A stretch of 64,000 bases of DNA from Acanthosepion lycidas (taxonomy: Eukaryota; Mollusca; Cephalopoda; Sepiida; Sepiidae), in contig OZ010573.1 of assembly GCA_963932145.1 (NCBI GenBank), positions 28,632,896 through 28,696,895 of the forward strand. The letters run 5' to 3'. Below, piece after piece: positions 10,841 to 20,930 of the stretch. The number at the start of each line of letters is the position of its first letter. Position 1 is the first letter of the stretch. A program made the position numbers and the translations under genes. The notes beneath the pieces were generated by a model. That model was not told the DNA's origin and searched no databases. It saw only the letters and a list, made by a program, of their open reading frames with translations.

Positions 10841-11239
10841 ATTGCAGGATTTGTATTATACTCATTGCGTTATTGTTTCTTGAAATGAGTTTGATGTATT
10901 CATGTAACATTCAACTAGTTTCTGATCGTCCTTCAACCGCTGAGAATCGAATGTTCCATGTATTGAGTACCAGGAGTTTCTCGGGGTCATCAGAAGAGAA
11001 TACTTTGCATTTTGGAGGCTGTTTATTGACGAGTTTTACTGCGAACCGATGTGAATCCCCACCCCCTAGTTCGACTGGTTTCATGGTTGACAACTACTTC
11101 CCAGGCTTTCAAGCATCTTTAATCTAGCTAACTTTGATCATTTCAAAATGTCAGATCGAATGACTCTCCTTCTCTGATTTACTGATTTGGTTTAGGGTTG
11201 CGCTTACTTTTCTCTGCTTGATTCCAATGAATATTAGTC

Positions 11240-11800
11240 ATCTCTGCCAGCGGGGGTCTATGTATCTTCTGTGGCCAAACACAACAGGATCAGTGTTGTC
11301 CTCATGTGAAACTGTGAGTTCAAATCGATGAACTGATGGCTGATTGGTAGTGGAACGAATTTTTAGCAGCCAGGAAGATGTGTTGCTACCTTCCATTGAT
11401 CGTTCCAGGTTCATCCTTCTCAAATGGCGTCTTCTATTTTAAGAAACTTTGTTGATTCAGTCAATGTGATAATTTGTCCACTTCGTTGCTTCTGTGGTTT
11501 CTTGCCGCTATTTATTTCGTTATTTTTGGCCTTTGACAGCACTACAGAGGATTCTGAGTACTTCATTCTGGCTGCAGTGGTACCTGTTCAATACCGACGA
11601 GCAATGGGAGAGGATATGCTTTAACGTTCCCACTCCTGCCTTGGTTATTTTCCACCATAACAGGGGTTTTTTTTGGAAGGAGGGAAGTACGTCATAGGTG
11701 GCTCGAAACAGGAAGTTTATCCTTGATGTGCTCCATTTCCAGATTTCAGCGCAACTTAATTTCCGTTCAATAACATTCTCTTCCCATCTGACCATCTGCC
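11240..11800 (-). pseudogene. LINE-D, C-terminal region of a non-LTR retrotransposon
   Basis: Minus-strand residues include SRINFLFRATYDVLPS, then W..TKAGVGTLKHILSHC, then YHCSQNEVLRILC. This has the layout of the C-terminal zinc-knuckle tail of a common invertebrate LINE protein family (LIRxxYDxLPS, cysteines, LxHxLSxC, RHNxVL). One Cys pair is lost (GVGTL where CPxC is usual). A second block, FELTVSHEDN at 11,238-11,423, may be the family's downstream segment (VELTVPxE) in another frame. This is a broken copy. The plus-strand open frames over it are shadows. Confidence 0.5.
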
Positions 11801-12174
11801 CTTATTGTGCATATTGGATCAGATGAACTTCCCGTCTTTCTGTCTCTCTATCCTTGATGAACTGGATTTAAGGACATTTTCAACGATGTTACAATATTAT
11901 ACGCCAAGTGAATTTTTGGTCTGTAAAGTTTTTTTTTTTTTATCTCACTAGTGATGACTGGTATTATTGTCTCTGTTATGACAATAGCGCATGGTTGCAA
12001 AATGCATACGAAGTCGGGATGTTAAAGATGACGCCATTATCGCGTAGAGGACAATACATTTGAAAACTCATATATGAAACTCAAACACAATATTTTTACA
12101 GAATGAGTAAAATAGGATAAATATATACTGATCATAAAATGGGTGATTCTTTAATATTATTTTCTTTTTTCCAT
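11801..12174. other. Unassigned sequence
   Basis: A T-run lies at about 11,931-11,941. No coding motif is recognised. Confidence 0.4.
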
Positions 12175-12250
12175 ATTTTTTCACGCAGTAGCCTCCTGTA
12201 TCCCAGTGGCTTTATCGCCCTCTTTGTGGTGAAATATTAAACAAAAAACA
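12175..12250 (+). repeat. LINE-A 3' tail only
   Basis: AGTGGCTTTATCGCC then TTTGTGGTGAAATATTAAAC matches the 3' terminal segments at 19,285, 19,430 and 19,590. No protein-coding part is attached. Confidence 0.55.
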
Positions 12251-12334
12251 AATTCCATAACATATTTTTTTTAAATCTTCATAATTTCATGAATGAGTTT
12301 ATTTATTTTTATTGTTTATTTATCCAGCTCGATG

Positions 12335-12655
12335 TGAATATTCGCTGCATAAATATTAATATTCATAAAGTTTGCTGCATAAATATTAATATTCATGAGT
12401 TTCGTTGCAAAAATATTAATATTCATGAGTTTCAGTGCATAAATATTAATATTCATAAGGTTTGCTGCATAAATATTAATATTCATAAGGTTTGCTGCAC
12501 AAATATTAATATTCATAAGGTTTGCTGCATAAATATTAATATTCATGAGATTCGTTGTCAATTATTAATATTCATAATGTTTAGTGCTTAAATATTAATA
12601 TTCATGAGAAACGTTGCCAAAATATTAATATCCATAAGTTTCTATATATAAATAT
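12335..12655. repeat. 30-bp tandem repeat (AATATTAATATTCAT)
   Basis: About eleven units of ATAAATATTAATATTCAT followed by a 12-nt spacer such as AAGGTTTGCTGC. The AT part is constant and the spacer alternates between AAGGTTTGCTGC and GAGTTTCGTTGC types. The AATATTAATATT core is self-complementary. The open frames over it on both strands are periodic artefacts. Confidence 0.9.
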
Positions 12656-12804
12656 TAGCGTTCCCAATATCCTACTATACTAGATCCCATAATTTTTCTT
12701 GTTCCAAGGGTTGCACACAGACACACAAATATAAGATTTCTCGAATATACAAGCCGGTAAACGAAAATACACTGTTTAATAAATAAACGGAACATCTCCT
12801 CAGA

Positions 12805-12865
12805 TACGAGTAGACACTAAAAATAACGTTTATGATGATAAAAACCTGTCGGATTTATAAAATGT
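12805..12865 (+). repeat. SINE-C tail fragment
   Basis: CACTAAAAATAACGTTT, then GATAAAAACCTGTCGGATT matches the tail shared by 24,145, 24,735 and 25,110 (ACTAAAAATAAGGTTTAGAG then TGTCGGATTAA). Confidence 0.4.
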
Positions 12866-12901
12866 CTATTTACTTTCTTTAGAAAAATTGTGTATATATT
12901 T

Positions 12902-13209
12902 CATTCAGTTGTATGGATATGAGTTTGTGAAACTGTGTTTCACGCTTTTGCAATCATCAGACAGACTGGTTTATTTTATAAATTTGGATCTGTTTATGCT
13001 TGTTTGACAATGTTTGGTGGTAGGAGAAGACATTTCTTTTTGTGTTTGAGAGTGTCACATCCCTAACACAGAAGGAAATTCCGTCTCCCATCACCACACA
13101 TAGTCAAACAAGCATAAATAAATCCAATTTTAAAAAATAAACCAGTTTGTCTGATGATTACAAAAGCGTGAAACACAGGGTCACGAACTCATATCCATAC
13201 AACTGAATA
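12902..13209. repeat. 308-bp inverted repeat with hammerhead-like arms
   Basis: The left arm, 12,902 to about 13,012, and the right arm, about 13,099-13,209, are inverted copies with only scattered mismatches. Shared blocks include ATTCAGTTGTATGGATATGA and TTTATGCTTGTTTGAC. A loop of about 85 bp lies between them. Each arm carries CTGATGA, a 12-nt spacer, then GAAACAC. It may be a fold-back element or two head-to-head copies of a retroelement terminal repeat. Confidence 0.85.
13145..13188 (+). ncRNA. Hammerhead-ribozyme-like motif (right arm)
   Basis: The order fits a type I hammerhead. Stem I strands are GTTTGT (13,145-13,150) and ACGAAC (13,183-13,188), which pair over six positions with one G-U. 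The core is CTGATGA (13,151-13,157), then a 12-nt stem-II region, then GAAA (13,170-13,173). A minimal stem III is AC...GT, followed by the potential cleavage site after GTC (13,182). Weak point: stem II (TTACAAAAGCGT) pairs poorly and lacks the usual G-C closing pair. It may be decayed or inactive. Confidence 0.4.
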
Positions 13210-13530
13210 TGTTAGCTCTATCACTGATATCGAATGCTTTCCATTAAGTACTGCACGTACAAAATAAAATATAAGATAAACTGCTTGCGTTTGCAGTGCC
13301 ATAAGATAGGCATAGGCGAGATATCTAAAAATTTAAAGAGCATCATTTATGAAGACAAAAGCTACCCCCCTCCACTGGGATAAACCATTAAATAAGCCAT
13401 TAAAATAAATAAACCATTAAATTCCTTAGTATCACATAGAAATAAGGCAAGTAATAATTTTGGTTTTAAAAATATCACCTTAGTAAAACTGAAGACAGCC
13501 TATTACAGAGAAAATATCTAGAAGGAATAA

Positions 13531-13543
13531 TAATAATAATAAT

Positions 13544-13600
<57 letters not shown>

Positions 13601-13640
13601 TAATATAATATAATATATAATATAATAATAATAATAATAA
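13531..13640. repeat. (TAA)n-(TA)n-(TAA)n compound microsatellite
   Basis: An AATAAT run, a pure TA run at 13,549-13,598, then an interrupted ATATAATA run. Confidence 0.95.
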
Positions 13641-13930
13641 TAAAACCTGTCCTTAAATAAATGTAAGATCCAAACATTAACAGATGATGCCGTATCGTAT
13701 TACGCCTTCACTTGAAATCATCGCCTTATTTATTACGTGGTTAAAATACACTAATATACCAGCTCTTTTAATACACACTGAAATTACACTAATATGCCAA
13801 GGATTAAACGCATACACACAGATGCTATGAAGTAATCACCTAACCCCACTCCCAAATTGATACATACTTACATACTAATGTCATAAAATGAGCACGTGAT
13901 GTCTACACAACCAAAAAGAAAAACATATTC
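13641..13930. other. Unassigned sequence
   Basis: Short duplicated block (ACACTAATATACCA / ACACTAATATGCCA near 13,749 and 13,787). Otherwise featureless. Confidence 0.4.
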
Positions 13931-14179
13931 TTCAGGCCATGTGTGTTTTGTTTTGGCACCACTATGTATATATGCTGGTCAATGGTGCATTATGAGTAGT
14001 ACGGTTTATTACCCTAACGGTTACTGGGTAAGCGGCGACGGTTATGTTTCAAATGAGTCTATCGGCTACTGAGTAGAAATAATTGTTGTTATTTATAGCC
14101 GTTTTAAAGTGTTATTAACGCACCATTGACCAGCGTATTTAAATAGTCGCGCCAAAACACAACATACATGGCCTGAAGA
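13931..14179. mobile_element. Fold-back MITE-like element, 249 bp
   Basis: The ends are inverted repeats of about 68 bp. CTTCAGGCCATGTGTGTT at the left matches the complement of the right end, and GCTGGTCAATGGTGC is present in both arms. A related one-sided copy lies at 28,097-28,265, next to a PLE end. There is no coding capacity. Confidence 0.75.
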
Positions 14180-14214
14180 TTGCGTTCAAGCATTGGACAG
14201 ACTACTGCTTTTTA

Positions 14215-14455
14215 CTATGATGTTCTATGTGGCCGAGTGGTAAAGCACGCTGTATCACGCCTTCTTCTACAAAAGGTTCCATTCGCGTCGGATAACGTGT
14301 TCTTTACTAAGTTTTCTCGAATGCGAAGGCCAACAAAAGTAATACACACACTGTTTCATAAATGAAAATGGGGCGTCTTTTGAAAATACGAATTGAGCAC
14401 TATAATAATATTTGAAATGATATAAATGTCGGATTAAAATTTTAAATATCCATTG
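14215..14455 (+). repeat. SINE-C copy 1
   Basis: The tRNA-like head has an A-box region (GTGGCCGAGTGGTAAAGC) and a B-box-like AGGTTCCATTCGCG. The tail contains AATGTCGGATTAAAA at about 14,425, as in the other SINE-C copies. The blocks TTCTTTACTAAGTTTTCTCG and TTCTTTAGTAGGAGTTCTCG (25,000) show the relationship. The tail runs to the (TA)n at 14,459. Confidence 0.5.

Positions 14456-14458
<3 letters not shown>

Positions 14459-14512
<54 letters not shown>
14459..14512. repeat. (TA)n microsatellite
   Basis: Pure TA run directly after SINE-C. Confidence 0.95.
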
Positions 14513-14514
<2 letters not shown>

Positions 14515-14845
14515 TATATTTAGGTAGCAAGTATTCAAGCAAGCAAGTTTGATTTTTTTTAAAAAACCGATATGGTCTGGCTGTTTAATTTTTTATTGCA
14601 TTTTTCCAATTATCGGATAAGGTGCTCGAAGTTGTGAATAAACTGCCCAAAGTTCATATTTTGTTATTTTTTTCCAAGTACTTTCGACTGTCGCAGTTAT
14701 TATTAAGAACCGATGTGGTATCTGGGTGTTAGTTAGAATTCCTTTGTCTGCATCCTGGTATTCTTTGCGAAGCTGAACGTCTGAAATGATTTAGCGTGAC
14801 GTCATGTGTAACGGCTATTGGGAACGAGGCCGCACAAAAAGATTG
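14513..14845. other. Unassigned sequence
   Basis: No motif recognised. Confidence 0.4.

Positions 14846-14889
<44 letters not shown>
14846..14889. repeat. (TA)n microsatellite
   Basis: Pure TA run. Confidence 0.95.
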
Positions 14890-14893
<4 letters not shown>

Positions 14894-14948
14894 GGAAACA
14901 TGCATCTTTCCTCCAATGCCAAAATTTCAAGGAAATACATTGATTTAA

Positions 14949-15162
14949 CCCATTGACCCCTGCGTTCCTGAGTCAAAATTCGCAAATAATTGGCATGTAA
15001 TGTTTCACGGTATATATATAATAGTTGCAAGTGTTTATTCCCCCCACCCCGTTCAACCGGTAGCTGGGTATTGTCATTTTTCTCTACCACTGTTCATCCG
15101 GTGGCTGGGCATTACATCATTTTTCTCTACCATCGGTAAAGCGGTGGTCAAGGCTCAAAGTG
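14949..15162. mobile_element. piggyBac-like MITE, 214 bp
   Basis: It is bounded on both sides by TTAA (14,945-14,948 and 15,163-15,166). The left end reads CCCATTGACCCCTG. The complement of the right end reads CACTTTGAGCCTTG. The TTAA target and CCC(A/T)TTGA-type termini are the pattern of piggyBac elements. Inside, a ~46-bp segment containing CCGGTGGCTGGGCATT is tandemly duplicated. There is no transposase. Confidence 0.5.
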
Positions 15163-15352
15163 TTAATAGAAAACAAACTTTCCGACGAAACTTTAACGAA
15201 ATAAGTTGTTTGTTGTGGCTTTGGGTTGTCATTGCGAAATCCAGTTGGAGTTGTTCGTAGTGATCTAATTAGATATCAAATTGATATCGTTATGCTAGCC
15301 TTGGTAGGGACTCCGCATTGCGTGATTGACGGTGATCGGTATTTTAGTTTTG

Positions 15353-15625
15353 ATTTTTTTTTACGAGTTATCGACCTACTGAAAGTTATTTAAAGCCGAA
15401 ACATATTTTGGATTGTAAAAATATTTCTTTCTTTTTCGAGTGAATGTTGCATTGAGAATAACAATGAGTTTTACAGATACATGCCGTACTATTTAACCTA
15501 TAGCTCGTGGGTGGAGATGGATATTTGCACATATATGAATGTAATGAACACGACTGGAATTCGAACTCGGCTCTCAGATTTCTCATTCCAAACCGCTATC
15601 GATTACACCACTCACACATCCACGG
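15353..15625 (-). repeat. SINE-A copy (tRNA part, body, tail)
   Basis: On the minus strand the order is: tRNA-like head with GGTGTAATCGATAGCGG and a B-box region CGAGTTCGAATTCCAG, body with CATCTCCACCC, then the family tail GCTTTAAATAAC...CGTAAAAAA. The 5S-derived 5' part found in the 26,511 and 60,107 copies is absent, so this copy is 5' truncated. Confidence 0.7.
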
Positions 15626-15629
15626 TATT

Positions 15630-17745
15630 TTCGATTTCGCTAATTAGGAAGCAAGAGGGAAAATGGCAGTGAGTCAGCAAAATAATAGATGCCAGAAACA
15701 AGTTGCAAAAAGTAACAGCAATACTGTCGGCTGAGATGCCAGGAACGTTTTGTCTTTGGGGAAAGGGGTTGCAGGATGGAAGATATTTAAGCGCCCACAA
15801 GGTCGTCTAAATATGAAGTAATTTAATTAAAACGAAATTCATTAACTTGTGGTATAGTGACGTCTGATGCCATAAATTACATGGTGCCAGACGTTTTCGA
15901 TTATATGGTAAGTGAGACAAGATAACTAACTCAGATAATTTTGAACGTCCAGGAATGTTCTTAGTCTCCTAGAGATCACCGGGTACATTGTACCCGTTGC
16001 ACACAACTCTTATAGTTTGTGTGCTTTAGGGTATTCCGTAACCTTTCTCGATTGGTTGGATGCACATCATGGACTTTAATCTTCATTTCCAATCTGTCAC
16101 GGTATTCTATTTATTTCCCGGTGCCTTCTCCCGCTGAAAATGGTCACCAAGCAGTGGGTGCATCGTAGTGATAAACCGAGGCACATAGTTAGCCATGGAA
16201 ACTTTCCCAGCTGCACAGATCTAATTAAAGTAATTTCTCATACATTTGTGAAGCTTGTTCACAAAATGTATCGAAGTGTAGCAGATGCTATACTTCGTTT
16301 TGCCAGACCTGCATGCGTCGAAAACCCTATCAGCAGCAGCAGCAGCGATCCCTTTTCAGCATTTGGACATCTGAATCCTCTTTCATACTGTGCCGGGTTA
16401 CGAGGTAGGACGTGAAAATCAGCGTTCCTAAAACAAACGCACTTGGCTTAGACAAGACATCACATTCACTCTTTTACGTGACAACAGATGAAGTTCAACC
16501 GCATTAATTTCTTCTATTTTACAGGAACTATTATAAGAACATTCCCTATATCTGCATTTTCCTTCAGGAACTATCCTTGAATGTTCGCTATACTAAAAGT
16601 TCCTGATAGAATAGAATTTTCTATTTCATTTTTTTTTCATTTTCTTGTTTGTTTATTTCTCTCAACCGAATCAACGCTTGTAGTTTTTGTTCGTCTACAC
16701 ATGACACCTTTTCAACCTCAAACAACGACTCTGAACCAAACACAACACTCCTAAGCAAATAGATGTACAAATAAGGGTTGTTATTTACACTTGTTAAACA
16801 AGCGTTATTGTAATGCGGTCCAGTTTGAACAGCGTCCAACATGATATGCCCCCCCCCTATATGAAAAAATATTGCCCACACCCACAATAAAAGTAGACGG
16901 TTCATCATGTTACTTTATCTACATCGGTAGATATAAATGGCAGAATAACCCAACAAAGCGAATTGGAAAAGTTTGCAATAAACAATAACAAGAAAAAGAA
17001 AATTAACAGGAAAAAAATAATTTAAAACGAAAAAATAATATACGTAAGGCAAATTAGCAGTAATAAGGCAAAACAACAGTAATACGGCAAAAAGTTCACA
17101 AGATGAGAATTGGGAATTGACACAGAAGAGCGAATTCGGATAAACGAACGTAGCGTTCTGCCTTCAAGACATGACAGACTGGGACTGAATCAGATGAAAG
17201 CGAGAACTTATTGGCTAGGAAGAAATCCCAACATGCATTTGTGTGCTACTGGCTGTGAATTGGGGAGGAGAAAGTGTTTTGCAATCGTCCCCCACAAAAA
17301 TTGGAACCGACAGCATATGTGTGTCTAGGATTCAAGTTTATATAATCCCAATTGTTTTTTTCTAAAAAAAAAAAAAAATATATGGTAACAACGAAGTGTG
17401 ATTTGCAGCTTCTTTGAATCACCCATTTTTAAAATTTGCGAAGCTTCTTTGAAACCTTCAATTTTAAAATTTGTGCAGCTACTTAACCTGAATTCGATGA
17501 CTCAATTAAAAATGACAAATTAGTAATTAGTAAATAGACACATAAATCGTTGATTAAGACTCGCCAGTTCGAAACCAGTGAAAGAACATATTTTTTTTAA
17601 TATCAGGAAGTAGGTGAGAGATAATCAAGGGGAGATAATCAATAAAGGATATTATGGTTACCTAATAATTAATCTGTCACTTTATGTCTGACTGGTTTAT
17701 TGTCTGGCACTTGGAACTTTCTGTACAAATGCGTCATTTGTATGA
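15630..17745. other. Unassigned ~2.1 kb; one weak small ORF
   Basis: No transposon or host gene is recognised. A minus-strand frame at 16,621-16,908 (95 aa) begins MMNRLLLLWVWAIFF, which is signal-peptide-like, and ends in a Lys-rich tail. Without relatives or a promoter it may be chance. A (CAG)n-like run lies at about 16,332-16,346. Poly-A and poly-T runs are frequent after 17,030. Confidence 0.4.
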
Positions 17746-17752
17746 TTGATTT

Positions 17753-18062
17753 GTTTTTTTTTACGGTTTATCAACCCTTTGTAGCTTATTTAAAGCTGAA
17801 ACATTTTGGATTGTCAGGTTATTTTTTTCATTTTGGAAAGAAAATACTGCATTAACAATTTTTTTAAGATAATGATTTTTCCGGATACAGACTCTAATAT
17901 TGAACCCGTAGCCGAAGCGAGAAGAGATGAACTCATACCATTCCTAAGAGTATTTGAGCGTAAGTGAATGCAACAAACTCAATTGCAATCCGAACTCCGC
18001 TCTCCGATTTTTCATTCCGAGCCACTATCCACGACACCAACTGCACATTCACAGATCTGCTG
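17753..18062 (-). repeat. SINE-A copy
   Basis: Minus-strand order: CAGTTGGTGTCGTGGATAG (A-box region), AGCGGAGTTCGGATTGCA (B-box region), CTTACGCTCAAATAC, body, then the tail AGCTACAAAGGGTTGATAAA followed by CCGTAAAAAA. The 5S head is absent. Open frames over it are unrelated to coding. Confidence 0.75.
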
Positions 18063-18064
18063 AC

Positions 18065-18925
18065 CTGACATCTGTTTGGATTTTCATTTGTTCACTGTTT
18101 AGAATAAACTTCCACTTCTTGCTTTCCTGCGATCTTTAAAATTTAGATGCAATGTTCCTGGCCTGGTAACTTGTCTGCAGTCATTTGTGGGGTTCAGCGT
18201 ACCCGGATTAAAGGAAAATTTAATACAGGATACCCTGCCCATAAAATACAACGCAAATTTCAAGAAGAAACAACACGATATGGAAAGTTTGTAGAAAATA
18301 GAACATTGTATATTTATTATCTTGTGAATAGAGTAAAAAAGATTAATGCTTTAGTTCGTTTAAGCAAAGTGTGATTTTGACAAAAATGTCTGTGTTCGCT
18401 GTCTTTCAACAAAGTAGCAGAGTAATGTCTGTTTCTTTTGTTTTTGTATAGGTGTAAAGGAAAAAGGGGCGATCAATTTAAGTTGAAAAAGAGAGTGTGG
18501 ATGAGGAATAAAAGATAAAAGGAAAATGTACTTATGAATTGTTTTGGAGTCAGTTGTAAATTTGTTGTGGTGGTTGTTGTTTTCCTTTCCTAATTCACTT
18601 TCGGCTCTTAGTGTGGGGTTGAGTCAGTGAGGAATTTACTGTCAGTCTTCTATGATCTCTGCGTCCTTCTGACTGGCGACTGACGTGAAACTGTATTTAT
18701 TGTTGACTTTTTTTTTTACACCGGCTCGTTATCTTTTTTTTGGTTTAGCAAATCGCCTCCTTTCATTGGTCAGAAAATTAATTTCACACCTTATTGTGAA
18801 AACTGTTTTTAATCGTTTTGATCCGATTTTGCGGGTGTGCAAATCTACTTTGTGTTTTTTAGTCATTTGTTGGAATGATACAGGATTTGTATCCTATACA
18901 CTTTCCCGACGCTGCAACGTATATT
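18065..18925. other. Unassigned sequence
   Basis: No motif recognised. A 75-aa plus-strand frame at 18,147-18,374 shows no family resemblance. Confidence 0.4.
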
Positions 18926-18929
18926 CTGT

Positions 18930-19290
18930 TTTTTTTTCTATATTTTCTTGACAATTGTTCTAATGAGTTCTCTTCCTTGGTACGTCGAGCGCATGAATTG
19001 AAGCGTATTATTAGATTGGCAACAAGGTTTCGTCGTTTTACTGTTGAACGAGCTAAATGTGACCATAAGTTCTATTCAAATAATTTATTTTCTCGCAAAC
19101 TTCTCGCCTGTGAAACTCTCATCCAGTTTCTTGCATCCATGTCACCTACGATCTTCAAAAATTTAAATGCAACGCCAACCAGCATCCTATGTCTTCCTGA
19201 ATCAAGTTCTTTTATTGTCCTTTCTCCTCACTAACGTTTTCTCATTTTCTTTCATTCTTCGTAAGCCATTGTAAAAACAAAAATAAACAA
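18930..19290 (+). pseudogene. LINE-A C-terminus
   Basis: The open frame contains DNCSNEFSSLVRRAHELKRI, then TRFRRFTVERAKCDHKFYSN, then IFKNLNATPTS. These correspond to the NCSDELHSLVPRLHEFKR...FTVETVKCN...LQKFKCNVN series of the family. The 3' UTR follows directly. Upstream RT sequence is missing. Confidence 0.7.
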
Positions 19291-19600
19291 CAAAAAATGT
19301 CAATCGTCATCTGTCTCTTTCCATCAGGTTCTTTTATTATCCTTCCTATTCAGGAGCGTTTGCTCAGGTTTCTTCACTCTCAGTAAGCCCTTGCGTCTTA
19401 GTGACATTATCACCTTGTTTGTGGTGAAATAATAAAGAAAAAAGTCAATTGTCATCTGTCACTTTTAATCTGTTCTTTTATTGTCCTTACTCCTCCGTAA
19501 TGCTTTCCAGTTTCCTTCACTCTCATTAACCACTTGACTCTTAGTGGCTTTATCGCCTTGCTTAAAGTGAAATGAGTAAAACAAAACTTTGATTGTTCCT
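19160..19600 (+). repeat. Three consecutive LINE-A 3' tails
   Basis: The block TTCTTTTATTGTCC...TTCACTCTC...TTAGTGGC...GTGAAAT occurs three times, ending near 19,285, 19,440 and 19,590, each followed by an A-rich run. The period is about 140-150 bp. Only the first is joined to coding sequence. Confidence 0.7.
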
Positions 19601-19956
19601 TCATTTTTTTTACTTCATTTAATTTTCAATCGTAAAATCCTGGAATCGAATTTAAAATTGTACAGACATGGAAATTTAACGAATTAATTTTTGTCCTCTT
19701 CTTTGACTTTCAAATTTTAACTTTATGTGAATAAAAAATGAAAATACTGACATTATATACGATTAAGCATTTTTTTCTGACGACTGAATTTGATGGCATT
19801 TAAAACCCCACTTTATAAAAACAAGACAGAAATTATCTCTCGGGTCGGGTATGAGAACCTTAAGTATCGAATAAGGTTAATGTTTCCCTAGACATTGTAG
19901 ACTAGGAGGATTTGTGGCTAAGACTAAAATATCTTAAAATTGTAGGATCTATACAT

Positions 19957-19966
<10 letters not shown>
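19601..19966. other. Unassigned AT-rich sequence
   Basis: Nothing recognised. Confidence 0.4.

Positions 19967-19967
<1 letters not shown>

Positions 19968-20011
<44 letters not shown>
19968..20011. repeat. (TA)n microsatellite
   Basis: CA run leading into pure TA. Confidence 0.95.
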
Positions 20012-20017
<6 letters not shown>

Positions 20018-20414
20018 GTAAGCTTTCTTTTGTAGACGTTTCATTGAATGTGACAGACAACGAAAATCTTTTAATTTTTTTGATAAAATTTTTCTAATGT
20101 TCTTAAATTTTTTTGAGGGGCAAAGAGAGTGCAGAAATTGTGAGTAGGGATTATTGTACCTGGTGCTATCGACCAATCTATTAGTCATTTTAAGGGGTTC
20201 ATTATTTTATATATATTCTAAAAGACGCGTTTCGTCAACGTGACGCGTGTCGCGTTCGGCTCTTTCAGGTTGGAATGAAAGACAATTGTGTTTAAGGAAA
20301 ATGCGTTGGGATTTTTGTGGATAAGAGAGGCAAGAAATTAAAGTGCCTTATCAGGTTCGACGAGCAGAGACCAGAAATTTTGTTTTATATATGTGTGTGT
20401 GTGTGTGTGTGTGT
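20012..20414. other. Dispersed-repeat remnant and (TG)n
   Basis: GTTTCATTGAATGTGACAGA (about 20,037) recurs at about 24,225. GACGCGTTTCGTC lies at about 20,224, the complement of the GACGAAACGCGTC at 27,828. A (TG)n run ends at 20,414. Confidence 0.4.
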
Positions 20415-20565
20415 TGTAGAAGGACGGCCGACATTCGCCATACTAAATTGTTGAATATAGACTCTTCCATACTCTATGAGAGGAACGTCAGCTAATAGAA
20501 ACGGAGTCGTAAAGTGTGTCGCACGCATCGTTGCACTAACTACAGTGCTCGATTTTATTAAACTA
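20415..20565 (+). repeat. 5' LTR-like direct repeat of gypsy relic
   Basis: Starting TGTAGAAGGACGG, it shares GAGAGGAACGTCAGCT, GGAGTC and GTTGCACTAACT with 21,907-22,035. The two repeats flank the integrase relic, which is the expected arrangement of decayed LTRs. Confidence 0.5.
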
Positions 20566-20930
20566 TGATTTTGAGATAGGTAGATAATATGTCCAGATTA
20601 ATCTCAAAATTTAAGGAACCGTTTGAGGAAACCGGTGACTGCGTCTTTAATTTCTGAAAACTAAATAAAAAGTGTTTTGTGTAATACAATATGGGGACTA
20701 TCAGTGACTTTGGACGAAATTAAAATATAATCCAAGTAGAGTGATCACATTTTGAAAATGATGAATGACAGTAAAAGTGAAATGGAAAGCAATAAAAAAA
20801 TAAACAGGTGTTACTGAAAATAATAAGATTTTTTTTCCATCTGTCATGATATACTGATGTACGTTGAAAGAGTAGTAATTCCTGCTTTCTTGCAAAAACG
20901 AATTTTAAAGTTTAAGGTTTAAAGTTTTTT

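Noticed and set aside
12289-12591. 100-aa plus and 81-aa minus frames with NINI-type periodicity
   Set aside because: Pure translation of the 30-bp tandem repeat.
17551-17600. tRNA-like B box (CAGTTCGAAACCAGTG)
   Set aside because: No A box at the proper distance and no SINE body around it.
18147-18374. 75-aa plus-strand frame
   Set aside because: No recognisable domain, conserved motif or gene context; length is within chance in this composition.
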